Program-made: the position numbers and the translations under genes
DNA from: JAWWBS01 sp033720815
GTDB lineage: Bacteria; Pseudomonadota; Gammaproteobacteria; Natronospirales; JAJUFS01
DNA: 7,500 bases
Assembly: GCA_033720815.1 (NCBI GenBank)
Contig: JAWWBT010000114.1
Coordinates: 1-7,500, forward strand
Direction of reading: 5' to 3'
Notes under the pieces: generated by a model
Database searches by the model: none
Seen by the model: the letters and a program-made list of their open reading frames with translations, nothing else
What the model was told of the DNA's origin: nothing
Part shown: positions 1 to 6,487 of the stretch, piece after piece
How positions within the stretch are numbered: the stretch's first letter is position 1
Layout of the letters: each line of letters starts with the position of its first letter

Positions 1-258
1 GCCCTCTTCCTCGATTTCTCCGTCGATCATTTCCGGCGTCAGCGTCTGCGGCGGGTTGGCCATGCAATCCTCGGCGATGGCGCCCTCGACATCCGGCAGT
101 CGGAATTCGCCGCTCGGCGTCGGCTCGCGGACATCATTCGGCATCTTCAGCCGATCGGCCTGCGTCGGAGCCGTCTCGTATGCGAGATAATCGCAATCAG
201 TCGTGGCGCAGCCTGCCAGCAGGGCTGCAAGCGGGGCCAGCATCAGCAGTCGCTTCAT
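1..258 (-). CDS. Outer-membrane lipoprotein in the bamC position (partial, C-terminus beyond left edge)
   Basis: The first 86 codons of a lipoprotein are visible. The start has a good Shine-Dalgarno (GGAG, about 6 bases upstream of the ATG at 258). The N-terminus begins MKRLLML, followed by a hydrophobic stretch and a lipobox LLAGC at residues 13-17, so Cys17 should be the lipidated residue. Residue 18 is Ala, which fits outer-membrane sorting (no Asp at +2). The gene lies 22 bases after the dapA stop on the same strand, so the two are probably cotranscribed. In E. coli and Pseudomonas the gene after dapA is bamC, a lipoprotein of the BAM complex. The visible mature part is polar, proline-rich and probably unstructured, including a stretch SGEFRLPDV, and ends in an acidic run. 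This is compatible with the BamC N-terminal lasso, but the diagnostic helix-grip domains lie outside the window. The lipoprotein call is firm; the BamC identity is inferred mainly from position. Confidence 0.8.
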   Translation of the reverse strand, partial: MKRLLMLAPLAALLAGCATTDCDYLAYETAPTQADRLKMPNDVREPTPSGEFRLPDVEGAIAEDCMANPPQTLTPEMIDGEIEEEG

Positions 259-280
259 GATTTCTCCAGTTCTCGTGCCC

Positions 281-1174
281 TCAGGCAACGGAAATATCGG
301 CAGCGGCGAGCGCGTCGCGCAGCACCGCTTCGTTGTTCGAATCCAGGGGAGTGAGCGGGAGGCGAATGCCACCCGGAGCCCTGCCCATCGCGTGAAGCGC
401 CCATTTTACAGGAATCGGGTTGGCTTCGACGAACAGGTCGCGGTGCAGTGCCCGCAGCGGCTGGTCCGCCGCTTCGGCGGCCTCGCGGTCGCCTGCCAGC
501 GCGGCCTCGCACATTTTCGCCATCTGCTGCGGTGCGACGTTTGCAGTAACCGAGACCACACCATCCCCGCCCTGCAACATGAATTCGCAGGCAGTGGCGT
601 CATCACCGGAATGCAGGAGGAAATCCGGCCCACAGGCAGCGCGGATCTGGCGCACTCGATCGAGGTCGGCACTCGCTTCCTTGATCCCGATGATGTTTTC
701 GTGCGGCGCAAGACGAATCACCGTTTCCGGCTTGAGGTCCGCCACGGTGCGGCCCGGCACGTTGTACAGCAGGATCGGCACATCGACGGCATCGGCAATC
801 GTACTGAAGTGCGCGTAGAGGTCCTTCTGCCCGGGCTTGTTGTAATACGGCACCACCATCAGGCAGGCAGCGATATCCAGCTCGGCCGTCCGCTTCGTCA
901 GTTTCAGCGTCTGTTGCGTGGAGTTGGAACCGGTGCCGGCAATGACCGGAATTCGACCATCGGCAAGCTCGACACAGCGGGCGATGTATTCGTAGTGCTC
1001 GTCGCTCTCGAGGGTCGGCGACTCGCCCGTCGTGCCCGCGGCAACAATCCCGGCGGTGCCGGATGCCACGTGCCAGTCGATCAGGCCGGCCAGCGCCTCG
1101 TAATCGATGCGTCCGTCATCATGCATCGGCGTGGTGATTGCCACGATGCTGCCGCGCAGTGCGGGAATCGCCAT
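281..1174 (-). CDS. dapA: 4-hydroxy-tetrahydrodipicolinate synthase (DapA)
   Basis: DapA condenses pyruvate with L-aspartate semialdehyde, the first committed step of the diaminopimelate/lysine pathway, in the cytoplasm. The protein is 297 residues (E. coli 292), a complete TIM-barrel aldolase of the NAL/DapA family. Aligning by eye with E. coli (offset +4) places the Schiff-base lysine at K165 (GIKEA), the catalytic triad at T48, Y111 and Y137, and the substrate-binding arginine at R142 (NVPGRT). GTTGES lies at 47-52, PYYNKP at 109-114 and NPIPVKWAL at 252-260. The ATG at 1174 is preceded by GGAG 8 bases upstream. The frame stays open further upstream, but that extension runs antisense to gcvR and is not coding. 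At the lysine allosteric site, E. coli H53 is S57, A49 is P53 and E84 is Q88, so feedback inhibition may differ. The gene is divergent from gcvR, and a lipoprotein gene follows 22 bases downstream. Confidence 0.97.
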   Translation of the reverse strand: MAIPALRGSIVAITTPMHDDGRIDYEALAGLIDWHVASGTAGIVAAGTTGESPTLESDEHYEYIARCVELADGRIPVIAGTGSNSTQQTLKLTKRTAELDIAACLMVVPYYNKPGQKDLYAHFSTIADAVDVPILLYNVPGRTVADLKPETVIRLAPHENIIGIKEASADLDRVRQIRAACGPDFLLHSGDDATACEFMLQGGDGVVSVTANVAPQQMAKMCEAALAGDREAAEAADQPLRALHRDLFVEANPIPVKWALHAMGRAPGGIRLPLTPLDSNNEAVLRDALAAADISVA

Positions 1175-1216
1175 GAGTCTGTCTCCGTGCGAATTGGAAT
1201 TCACGATCAAACCAGC

Positions 1217-1246
1217 ATGGTACGGTCCGCGCTCGACCACTGACAA
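1217..1246 (-). promoter_or_regulatory. Candidate sigma-70 promoter for dapA
   Basis: Read on the minus strand, TTGTCA (1246-1241, five of six matches to the -35 consensus) is followed after 18 bases by TACCAT (1222-1217, four of six matches to the -10 consensus). Transcription would start near 1210 and leave a leader of about 36 bases before the dapA ATG, enough for its GGAG site. The call comes from hexamer matching by eye only. Confidence 0.45.
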
Positions 1247-1262
1247 GCGACTTCTCGCGGGG

Positions 1263-1290
1263 TTGCCAGCGCGTCGAAACGGGATACACT
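1263..1290 (+). promoter_or_regulatory. Candidate sigma-70 promoter for gcvR-bcp
   Basis: TTGCCA at 1263-1268 (five of six matches to the -35 consensus) is followed after 16 bases by TACACT at 1285-1290 (four of six matches to the -10 consensus). Transcription would begin near 1297, only about 20 bases before the gcvR GTG. It lies back to back with the dapA promoter candidate, with 16 bases between the two -35 hexamers. The call comes from hexamer matching by eye only. Confidence 0.45.
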
Positions 1291-1316
1291 GGAGCCATCC
1301 ACAAACCTGACACCCG

Positions 1317-1868
1317 GTGAAAATCCTGCAAGACAAGTCCCGACAATTTCTCGCCCTATCCGTTCTTGGCAGCGACCGCCTGGACACCGCCCGCCAACTC
1401 ACTCGAAGCATCTCCGACGCCGGCTGCAACCTGCTGGAAAGCCGCATGATGCATCTCGCCACAGCGTTCTCGATGCAGATGCTCGTGAGTGGTAGCTGGG
1501 ATTCGGTGGCACGCCTCGAACAGGCACTGCCGAAAATGGAACGTGAGCTCGGCGTGCGTTGCCTTGCCACGCGAACGGAACGGCAGATGAATGAAATCGA
1601 CCGTGTACCGTATGCCGTGGACGCCGTCTGCCTGGACCAGCCGGGAGTTGTCGCCGCGATGATCGACTTTTTCAATGGCGGCGACATTCATGTCGAGGAA
1701 CTCACCACGCGTACCTATCCCGCGCTGCATACCGGTGCGCCGATGCTTTCGGTACAGCTGGTGGTGAGCATCCCGTCGGAAATGCACATCGGCATGCTGC
1801 GCGAGAACTTCACGGACTTCTGTGACCGCTGCAATCTCGACGCCGTGCTCGAACCCATCAAGTCATGA
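1317..1868 (+). CDS. gcvR: Glycine cleavage system repressor-like protein, tandem ACT domains (GcvR)
   Basis: This is a 183-residue protein (E. coli GcvR 190) made of two ACT domains, at about residues 9-80 and 98-178. In E. coli, GcvR binds the activator GcvA and, with glycine, holds the gcvTHP operon repressed; it acts through protein contact rather than DNA binding. Features shared with E. coli GcvR include the LG-DR start of the first ACT domain, a GCN motif and the SGSW motif. The second domain keeps the DQPGVV ligand loop, whereas the first has DRLDTA where DRPGIV is usual. A TGA at 1308-1310 closes the frame upstream, so GTG at 1317 is the earliest possible start and no ATG lies nearby. 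No clear Shine-Dalgarno precedes it. The position between divergent dapA and bcp matches the E. coli and Pseudomonas gene order. bcp starts 25 bases downstream, so the two probably share a transcript. No gcvA or gcvTHP gene is visible in the window. Confidence 0.88.
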   Translation: MKILQDKSRQFLALSVLGSDRLDTARQLTRSISDAGCNLLESRMMHLATAFSMQMLVSGSWDSVARLEQALPKMERELGVRCLATRTERQMNEIDRVPYAVDAVCLDQPGVVAAMIDFFNGGDIHVEELTTRTYPALHTGAPMLSVQLVVSIPSEMHIGMLRENFTDFCDRCNLDAVLEPIKS

Positions 1869-1893
1869 CTGTAAACGAGAGGAGATAATCACG

Positions 1894-2361
1894 ATGCCCA
1901 AGGTCGCTGTAGGCAAGAAGGTTCCCGACTTCTCCCTGCCCGCTACCGGAGACAAGACGTTCAAGCTGAGTGACTACAAGGGAGAAAAGGTGGTCCTGTA
2001 TTTCTACCCGAAGGATGCAACCCCGGGTTGCACCACCGAAGGACAGGACTTTCGCGACAACCATCGCAAGTTCCGGGCGCGCAAGACGCGCATATTCGGC
2101 ATTTCACGAGACAGCCTGAAATCGCATGAGCGCTTCAAGGAAAAGCAGGAATTCCCCTTCGACCTGCTTTCCGATGAAGACGAGAAGGCCTGCAAGCTGT
2201 TCGACGTGATCAAGGAAAAGAACATGTACGGGAAGAAAGTGATGGGCATCGAGCGCAGCACTTTCCTGATCGACGAAGAAGGCGTACTCCGTGAGGAGTG
2301 GCGCAAGGTCAAGGTGAAGGGACACGTTGACGAAGTCCTGGAAGCTGTGAAGGCGCTCTGA
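1894..2361 (+). CDS. bcp: Thioredoxin-dependent thiol peroxidase, Bcp/PrxQ family
   Basis: This 155-residue peroxiredoxin (E. coli Bcp 156) reduces hydrogen peroxide and organic hydroperoxides in the cytoplasm, using reductant from thioredoxin or a similar donor. The thioredoxin-like AhpC/TSA fold covers the whole protein. The peroxidatic cysteine is C46 in the active-site motif PxxxTPGCT (residues 39-47), and R121 in IERSTFLID is the conserved arginine. The resolving cysteine found five residues later in E. coli (C50) is Q51 here. The only other cysteine is C100, matching the non-essential C99 of E. coli. The start was set at the ATG at 1894, preceded by GGAG with 9 bases spacing; an upstream in-frame ATG at 1822 lies inside gcvR and would add a non-homologous tail. 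The gene is 25 bases after gcvR and ends within a hairpin terminator. Confidence 0.96.
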   Translation: MPKVAVGKKVPDFSLPATGDKTFKLSDYKGEKVVLYFYPKDATPGCTTEGQDFRDNHRKFRARKTRIFGISRDSLKSHERFKEKQEFPFDLLSDEDEKACKLFDVIKEKNMYGKKVMGIERSTFLIDEEGVLREEWRKVKVKGHVDEVLEAVKAL

Positions 2362-2376
2362 CGAGCGCCTTTCCTG
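2351..2376 (+). terminator. Rho-independent terminator overlapping the bcp stop codon
   Basis: AGGCGCTC (2351-2358) pairs perfectly with GAGCGCCT (2363-2370) around the four-base loop TGAC, followed by the T-rich run TTCCTGTTT. The bcp TGA (2359-2361) lies in the loop, so the left arm encodes the last codons of bcp. The T run is interrupted by CC and G, so it may be leaky. Confidence 0.7.
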
Positions 2377-2424
2377 TTTCTGGCATCTGCGGATGCAGGG
2401 GCTGATCACAACCAGGGGGTAACA

Positions 2425-3852
2425 ATGGGCAAGACGAAGGCAACGCCGGGCGAATCCACCAACCGTCTTTTCGTGCTGGATACCAATGTACTGATGCACG
2501 ACCCCAGCGCGCTTTTCCGCTTTGACGAACATGACATCTTCATTCCGATGGTCGTGCTCGAAGAACTCGACAACAACAAGAAAGGCATGTCGGAATCCTC
2601 GCGCAACGTGCGCCAGGTCAGTCGTTTCCTTGATGAACTGATGCAGGAAGCCACCAAGGACGAGATCGATGCTGGCCTGCCGATCCCGGGCCTGCACGGC
2701 TCGGTCGGCTCGGCGGCTGCGGGTCTCGGTCGACTGTTCTTCCAGACGCGTCCTCTGACTTCACTGTTGCCGGAAACGCTCCCGGGCAACAAGCCGGACA
2801 ACACCATTCTCGATACGACCATGGCGCTCCAGACGGAGAACCCGGATCGCAAGGTGATCCTTGTATCCAAGGACATCAACCTGCGCATCAAGGCAGCCGT
2901 GGTCGGCATTCACGCGGAGGATTACCAGAACGACCGCACCATCGACGATATCGACGTGCTGTTCACCGGGAGCGAGGAACTGCCCGGTGATTTCTGGGAA
3001 ACGCACAGCAAGGACATGGAATCCTGGCAGTCGGAAGGTCGAACCTACTACCGGGTGCAAGGCCCGGCCGTGAAGGACTGGTACGCCAACCAGTGCCTGT
3101 ACCAGGAAGGCGACCAGCCATTCGAGGCACGGGTCATCGTCAATGACGAAGATGGTGGCGTGATCGAGGTGCTGCGCGATTACAGCAGCGCGCGCAACAC
3201 CGTCTGGGGCATCAATGCGCGCAACCGCGAGCAGAATTTTGCCCTGAACCTGCTGATGGACCCGGAAGTGGATTTCGTCACACTGCTTGGCGCTGCAGGC
3301 ACCGGCAAGACATTGCTCACGCTGGCAGCAGGACTTGCGCAGACGCTGGAAAACAACCTCTATTCCGAAATCATCATGACCCGCGTGACGGTACCGCTCG
3401 GCGAAGACATCGGCTTCCTGCCCGGAACGGAAGAAGAAAAGATGACGCCATGGATGGGCGCGCTGATGGATAACCTCGAAGTGCTGACGCAATCGGAGGA
3501 AGGCGGCGAGTGGGGTCGTGCTGCGACGAACGATCTCGTGCGCAGCCGCATCAAGGTGCGTTCGATGAACTTCATGCGCGGCCGCACCTTCCTGAACCGT
3601 TTCCTGATTCTCGACGAGGCGCAAAACCTGACCGCAAAACAGATGCGTGCCCTGATCACGCGCGCCGGCCCCGGCACGAAGCTGGTCTGCCTCGGCAACG
3701 TGTCGCAGATCGACACGCCCTACCTCACCGAGACGACATCAGGCCTCACCTATGTCGTGGATCGCTTCAAGCACTGGGAGCATTCGGGCCACGTCACGCT
3801 GATGCGCGGTGAGCGTTCAAGACTTGCGGATTACGCGGCAGAAATCCTGTAG
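2425..3852 (+). CDS. PhoH family ATPase with N-terminal PIN ribonuclease domain (PhoH2/YlaK type)
   Basis: The 475-residue protein is predicted cytoplasmic. A PIN ribonuclease domain spans about residues 13-160 and a PhoH P-loop ATPase spans about 255-470. PIN acidic residues are visible at D19 (VLDTN), E46/E47 (VLEELD), D125 (KPDNTILD) and D150 (VSKDIN). The ATPase has Walker A GAAGTGKT at 289-296 and Walker B LILDEAQN at 394-401. Such PIN-PhoH fusions are described, notably in mycobacteria, as RNA helicase/ribonucleases, so a role in RNA processing is likely, though the physiological substrate is not known. The residues between about 180 and 255 form a linker I cannot assign. The ATG at 2425 follows an AGGGGGT ribosome binding site. 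The gene is 63 bases after bcp, separated by a terminator, and converges on the permease gene. It shares only the ATPase domain with E. coli PhoH, so I give no symbol. Confidence 0.93.
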   Translation: MGKTKATPGESTNRLFVLDTNVLMHDPSALFRFDEHDIFIPMVVLEELDNNKKGMSESSRNVRQVSRFLDELMQEATKDEIDAGLPIPGLHGSVGSAAAGLGRLFFQTRPLTSLLPETLPGNKPDNTILDTTMALQTENPDRKVILVSKDINLRIKAAVVGIHAEDYQNDRTIDDIDVLFTGSEELPGDFWETHSKDMESWQSEGRTYYRVQGPAVKDWYANQCLYQEGDQPFEARVIVNDEDGGVIEVLRDYSSARNTVWGINARNREQNFALNLLMDPEVDFVTLLGAAGTGKTLLTLAAGLAQTLENNLYSEIIMTRVTVPLGEDIGFLPGTEEEKMTPWMGALMDNLEVLTQSEEGGEWGRAATNDLVRSRIKVRSMNFMRGRTFLNRFLILDEAQNLTAKQMRALITRAGPGTKLVCLGNVSQIDTPYLTETTSGLTYVVDRFKHWEHSGHVTLMRGERSRLADYAAEIL

Positions 3853-3870
3853 GCCGCCTGCCCAGGCCAA

Positions 3871-4965
3871 TCACGCGACGGCGGGGTCATCCCCGTCGTC
3901 GCCATCTATTTCCTCGGCACTATCTTCATCCGGCCAGGCCTTCAGCACGGCCTGCACGGCAGTTGCGAGCGGGATCGCAAAAAACACGCCCCAGAATCCC
4001 CAGATGCCGCCAAAGAAGAGAATTGCCACGATGATGGCGATGGGATGCAGGTTGACCACTTCGGAAAACAGCAGCGGTACCAGCACGTTGCCGTCCAGTG
4101 CCTGGATGACGCCGTAGGTAACCGCGAGCCACGCCAGTTCCGACGACCACCCCCACTGGAACAGGCCCACCGCCAGCACGGGCACGGTCACTACCGTGGC
4201 GCCGATGTAGGGGATGATCACGGAAAGCCCGACTATCAGGCTCAACAGCATCGCAAACTGCAGGCCAAGGATCGAAAACGCGACGTAGCTGGTGAACCAG
4301 ACGATCAGGATTTCCCAGGTCTTGCCGCGGATGTAATTGCCGATCTGGCGGTCAATATCGCGCCACACACGCTTGGCAAGCGCCCTTTCGCGCGGCAGGT
4401 ACTGGCGCATCCAGTCAATGATGCGCTGCTTGTCCTTCATGAAGAAGAAGATCAGCAACGGCACCAGCACCATGTAGACCATCAGGGTAATGAGCCCGAC
4501 CACCGACGACAGCGAATATTCGAGCGCATTCTGGCCAAGCGCGCCCACCTCGTCGCGAATACGGGAAACCAGCTCGTTGACTTCGCTGGTCGTGAACAGT
4601 TCCGGGTATCGAGCCGGCAGTTGCAGCAACAACTCCTGCCCTTCCGCAAACATCACGGGTACCTGCTGCACCAGCTGCGAAATCTGCTTGGACAATAGCG
4701 GCACCAGGCCAAACAGGGCCGCGAGAACCGCCAGCACGAACGCCGTGAATACCAGCGGGACAACTGCATTGCGTGGCCAGCCCTTGCGGGTAAGGGCCCT
4801 GACCGGCCCCTCGAGCAGGTAGGCCAGTACCAGCGCCGCCAGCACAGGGCCCAGGCTATCGCCGAAGAAGACGACAACGACCAGCAACAGGCCGATCAGC
4901 ACCCCGAGGATCACGACCTGGGGGTTATTGAGTGTGCGGCGTAGCCAGTTCAGCAGGATTTCCAT
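3871..4965 (-). CDS. perM: AI-2E family transporter, PerM-like inner-membrane permease
   Basis: This 364-residue integral membrane protein belongs to the AI-2E transporter/PerM family (UPF0118). Hydrophobic segments are visible at about residues 17-52, 66-91, 152-176, 217-270 and 305-342, the usual 7-8 helix arrangement, with a soluble, more polar loop at about 92-150. Recognisable motifs are FFMKDKQRI (173-181), IPYIGA (251-256), GNVLVPLLFS (292-301) and GGIWGFWGVFFAIPLA (319-334). The C-terminus is a short, strongly acidic tail (residues 346-360). Family members have been linked to autoinducer-2 export, ion antiport or general permease function; the substrate here cannot be inferred. The ATG at 4965 has AGGGA about 10 bases upstream. 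In E. coli and Pseudomonas perM lies close to bcp or bepA, which supports the PerM label. The gene is convergent with the PhoH gene (18-base gap) and divergent from the FadL-like gene. Confidence 0.9.
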   Translation of the reverse strand: MEILLNWLRRTLNNPQVVILGVLIGLLLVVVVFFGDSLGPVLAALVLAYLLEGPVRALTRKGWPRNAVVPLVFTAFVLAVLAALFGLVPLLSKQISQLVQQVPVMFAEGQELLLQLPARYPELFTTSEVNELVSRIRDEVGALGQNALEYSLSSVVGLITLMVYMVLVPLLIFFFMKDKQRIIDWMRQYLPRERALAKRVWRDIDRQIGNYIRGKTWEILIVWFTSYVAFSILGLQFAMLLSLIVGLSVIIPYIGATVVTVPVLAVGLFQWGWSSELAWLAVTYGVIQALDGNVLVPLLFSEVVNLHPIAIIVAILFFGGIWGFWGVFFAIPLATAVQAVLKAWPDEDSAEEIDGDDGDDPAVA

Positions 4966-5041
4966 CGAATGCCGGTCCCTGATATGTCAATCCCGCAAGA
5001 TTGCAGGCTTTGGCGCGGTCAGGCAAGCACGTGGGAATGGG

Positions 5042-5073
5042 TTCTTACAATTTCCATTTTCCTATGCTTAAAT
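5042..5073 (+). promoter_or_regulatory. AT-rich candidate promoter region for the FadL-like gene
   Basis: This is the most AT-rich stretch of the 150-base divergent region. CTTACA (5044-5049, four of six matches to -35) precedes TTAAAT (5068-5073, four of six matches to -10) by 18 bases; TATGCT at 5063-5068 is an alternative -10. Neither pairing is strong. The opposite strand shows a TTGACA at 4990-4985 but no usable -10 before the permease start, so I call no promoter for that gene. Confidence 0.3.
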
Positions 5074-5115
5074 CGGGCCGGGTAAGCCTTTCCAACCGAG
5101 GTTGAGGGACCACAA

Positions 5116-6447
5116 ATGATGCAGAAAACCGTTTCCAAGCTGTCCAGCGCACTGCTGCTGGTTGCAGCCACCGCAATGCCGGCCACCACGCTGGCTGCCG
5201 GCTTCCAGCTCACCGAACAGAGTGTGAGTGGCCTGGGTCGCGCCTTTGCCGGCGGTGCCGCCGTCGCCGAAGATGCTTCGACGATCTTCTACAATCCGGC
5301 CGGCCTGACGATGCTCGACCAGCAGGAAATCGTTGCTGGCGCCAGCGTCATCACCTTGAAGGCCGATTTCGACAAGATTTCGGCTACCGACGCGATCGGC
5401 CAGCCGCTGACCGGCGGCGAAGGCGGCGATGTCGGCAAGCTGGGCGCCGTGCCAGTCGGCTACTACGTTCGCCCGATCAATGACAAGATGGTGTTCGGCA
5501 TCGGCTTCAACGCGCCGTTCGGCCTGTCCACGGACCACCCGATCGACTGGGTCGGCCGCTACCAGGCGGTCTACTCGCATGTCTCGTCGCTGAACATCAA
5601 CCCTTCGCTGGGCTGGAAGGCCAACGAGAACTGGTCGCTCGGCTTCGGACTGAACCTGATGCATTTCCGCGTCAAGCTGAGCAACATGGTGGATTACGGC
5701 ACGGTCTGCTTTGGTCGTGTTGATCCGCTGACCTGTACTGCGCTCGGCCTGACGCCGCAGAGCCAGGATGGTTATGCAAACGTCGAGGGCGACAGCTGGG
5801 GCTTTGGCTACAACTTCGGTGTGATGTGGCATAACGACACCACGCGCATCGGCTTCCACTACCGTAGCCAGGTGGACCAGGACCTCGAAGGTGATGCCAG
5901 CTTCACCAATGCGCCGAGCGTATTCACCGCGAACAATGTCTTCGTGAACACCGGCATCTCGGCCGAGTTCACCACGCCGGAGACCATCAGCCTCGCGCTC
6001 GCACACAACATCAACGAAGATTTCATGATCACCGCTGATGTCGTGCGGACAGGCTGGGACACCTTCGAAGAACTGCGTATCCAGTACGACAGCGCACAGC
6101 CGGACACGGTTGAAGAAGAGTACTGGGAAGACGTCTACCGCTACGCCATCGGCCTCGACTGGAAGTACAACGACGAGTGGACCTTCCGTACCGGCTATTC
6201 GCTGGACCAGACCCCGGTGCAGGACGAGTTCCGTACGCCGCGCCTGCCGGACGAGGACCGCAACTGGCTGTCCTTCGGTGCCACCTGGAAGCTGAGCGAA
6301 AGTTCCGAGATCGATTTCGGCTACGCGCACCTCTTCCTGGATGACGAGATCCCGATGGACAAGACGGGCTCGCAGGGTGACACCCTCATCGGTACGTACG
6401 AAGCGGCGGCTGATATCTTCGGCGTCGAGTACCGCATGAAGTTCTGA
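5116..6447 (+). CDS. FadL/OmpP1/TodX family outer-membrane transport protein
   Basis: The 443-residue outer-membrane beta-barrel of the FadL family moves hydrophobic compounds, such as long-chain fatty acids or hydrocarbons, across the outer membrane. A signal peptide (basic start, hydrophobic residues 11-20) should be cut at about A27|A28, giving the typical FadL mature start AGFQL, followed by the family signature SGLGRAFAG (38-46) and the NPA motif (60-62) of the N-terminal hatch. The C-terminus ends in aromatic Phe (YRMKF), the BAM recognition signal. Other family-like segments are the DSWGFGYNFG strand (226-235) and WTFRTGYSLDQTPV (355-368). C198 and C207 lie in a probable extracellular loop and could form a disulfide. 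GAGGGA lies 6 bases before the ATG at 5116; an ATG at 5119 is equally possible. The substrate is unknown; an aromatic-hydrocarbon porin is an alternative to fatty-acid uptake. No fatty-acid catabolism genes are adjacent. A strong terminator follows. Confidence 0.94.
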   Translation: MMQKTVSKLSSALLLVAATAMPATTLAAGFQLTEQSVSGLGRAFAGGAAVAEDASTIFYNPAGLTMLDQQEIVAGASVITLKADFDKISATDAIGQPLTGGEGGDVGKLGAVPVGYYVRPINDKMVFGIGFNAPFGLSTDHPIDWVGRYQAVYSHVSSLNINPSLGWKANENWSLGFGLNLMHFRVKLSNMVDYGTVCFGRVDPLTCTALGLTPQSQDGYANVEGDSWGFGYNFGVMWHNDTTRIGFHYRSQVDQDLEGDASFTNAPSVFTANNVFVNTGISAEFTTPETISLALAHNINEDFMITADVVRTGWDTFEELRIQYDSAQPDTVEEEYWEDVYRYAIGLDWKYNDEWTFRTGYSLDQTPVQDEFRTPRLPDEDRNWLSFGATWKLSESSEIDFGYAHLFLDDEIPMDKTGSQGDTLIGTYEAAADIFGVEYRMKF

Positions 6448-6455
6448 TACCCGAA

Positions 6456-6469
6456 CCGCCGCACGGCGG
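6456..6469 (+). other. Small GC hairpin downstream of the FadL-like gene
   Basis: CCGCC (6456-6460) and GGCGG (6465-6469) form a 5-base-pair stem with a GCAC loop, 8 bases after the stop codon. An A-rich stretch, not a T tract, follows, so it is not a terminator by itself. It could protect the 3' end of the message or simply precede the real terminator. Confidence 0.35.
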
Positions 6470-6487
6470 AAAAGGTAAAAACCATGG

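Noticed and set aside
203..1243. Long plus-strand open frame (346 codons) opposite dapA
   Set aside because: It is a GC-driven shadow of dapA; the product is rich in Arg/His/Gly with no recognisable domain, and the other strand encodes a clearly conserved enzyme.
1175..1687. N-terminal extension of the dapA frame by about 171 codons
   Set aside because: It runs antisense through gcvR, has no homology to DapA, and the real start at 1174 has a proper ribosome binding site and family length.
2383..2396. GCATC/GATGC inverted repeat upstream of the PhoH gene
   Set aside because: Five-base stem, easily due to chance; no operator or riboswitch pattern around it.
2761..3624. 287-codon minus-strand open frame opposite the PhoH gene
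   Set aside because: Shadow frame caused by codon bias; no domain or ribosome binding site that I can support.
3853..3870. Short GCCT/AGGC inverted repeat between the convergent PhoH and permease genes
   Set aside because: Only a 4-base-pair stem with no T tract on either strand, so I do not call a bidirectional terminator.
4045..4698. 217-codon plus-strand open frame opposite the permease gene
   Set aside because: His/Gln-rich antisense translation of membrane helices; no independent support.
4985..4990. Perfect minus-strand TTGACA upstream of the permease gene
   Set aside because: The matching -10 position would fall at the start codon itself, so it cannot drive the full gene; no other -10 fits.
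5068..6330. 420-codon minus-strand open frame opposite the FadL-like gene
   Set aside because: The plus strand encodes a textbook FadL protein with signal peptide and terminal Phe; the antisense product has no recognisable features.
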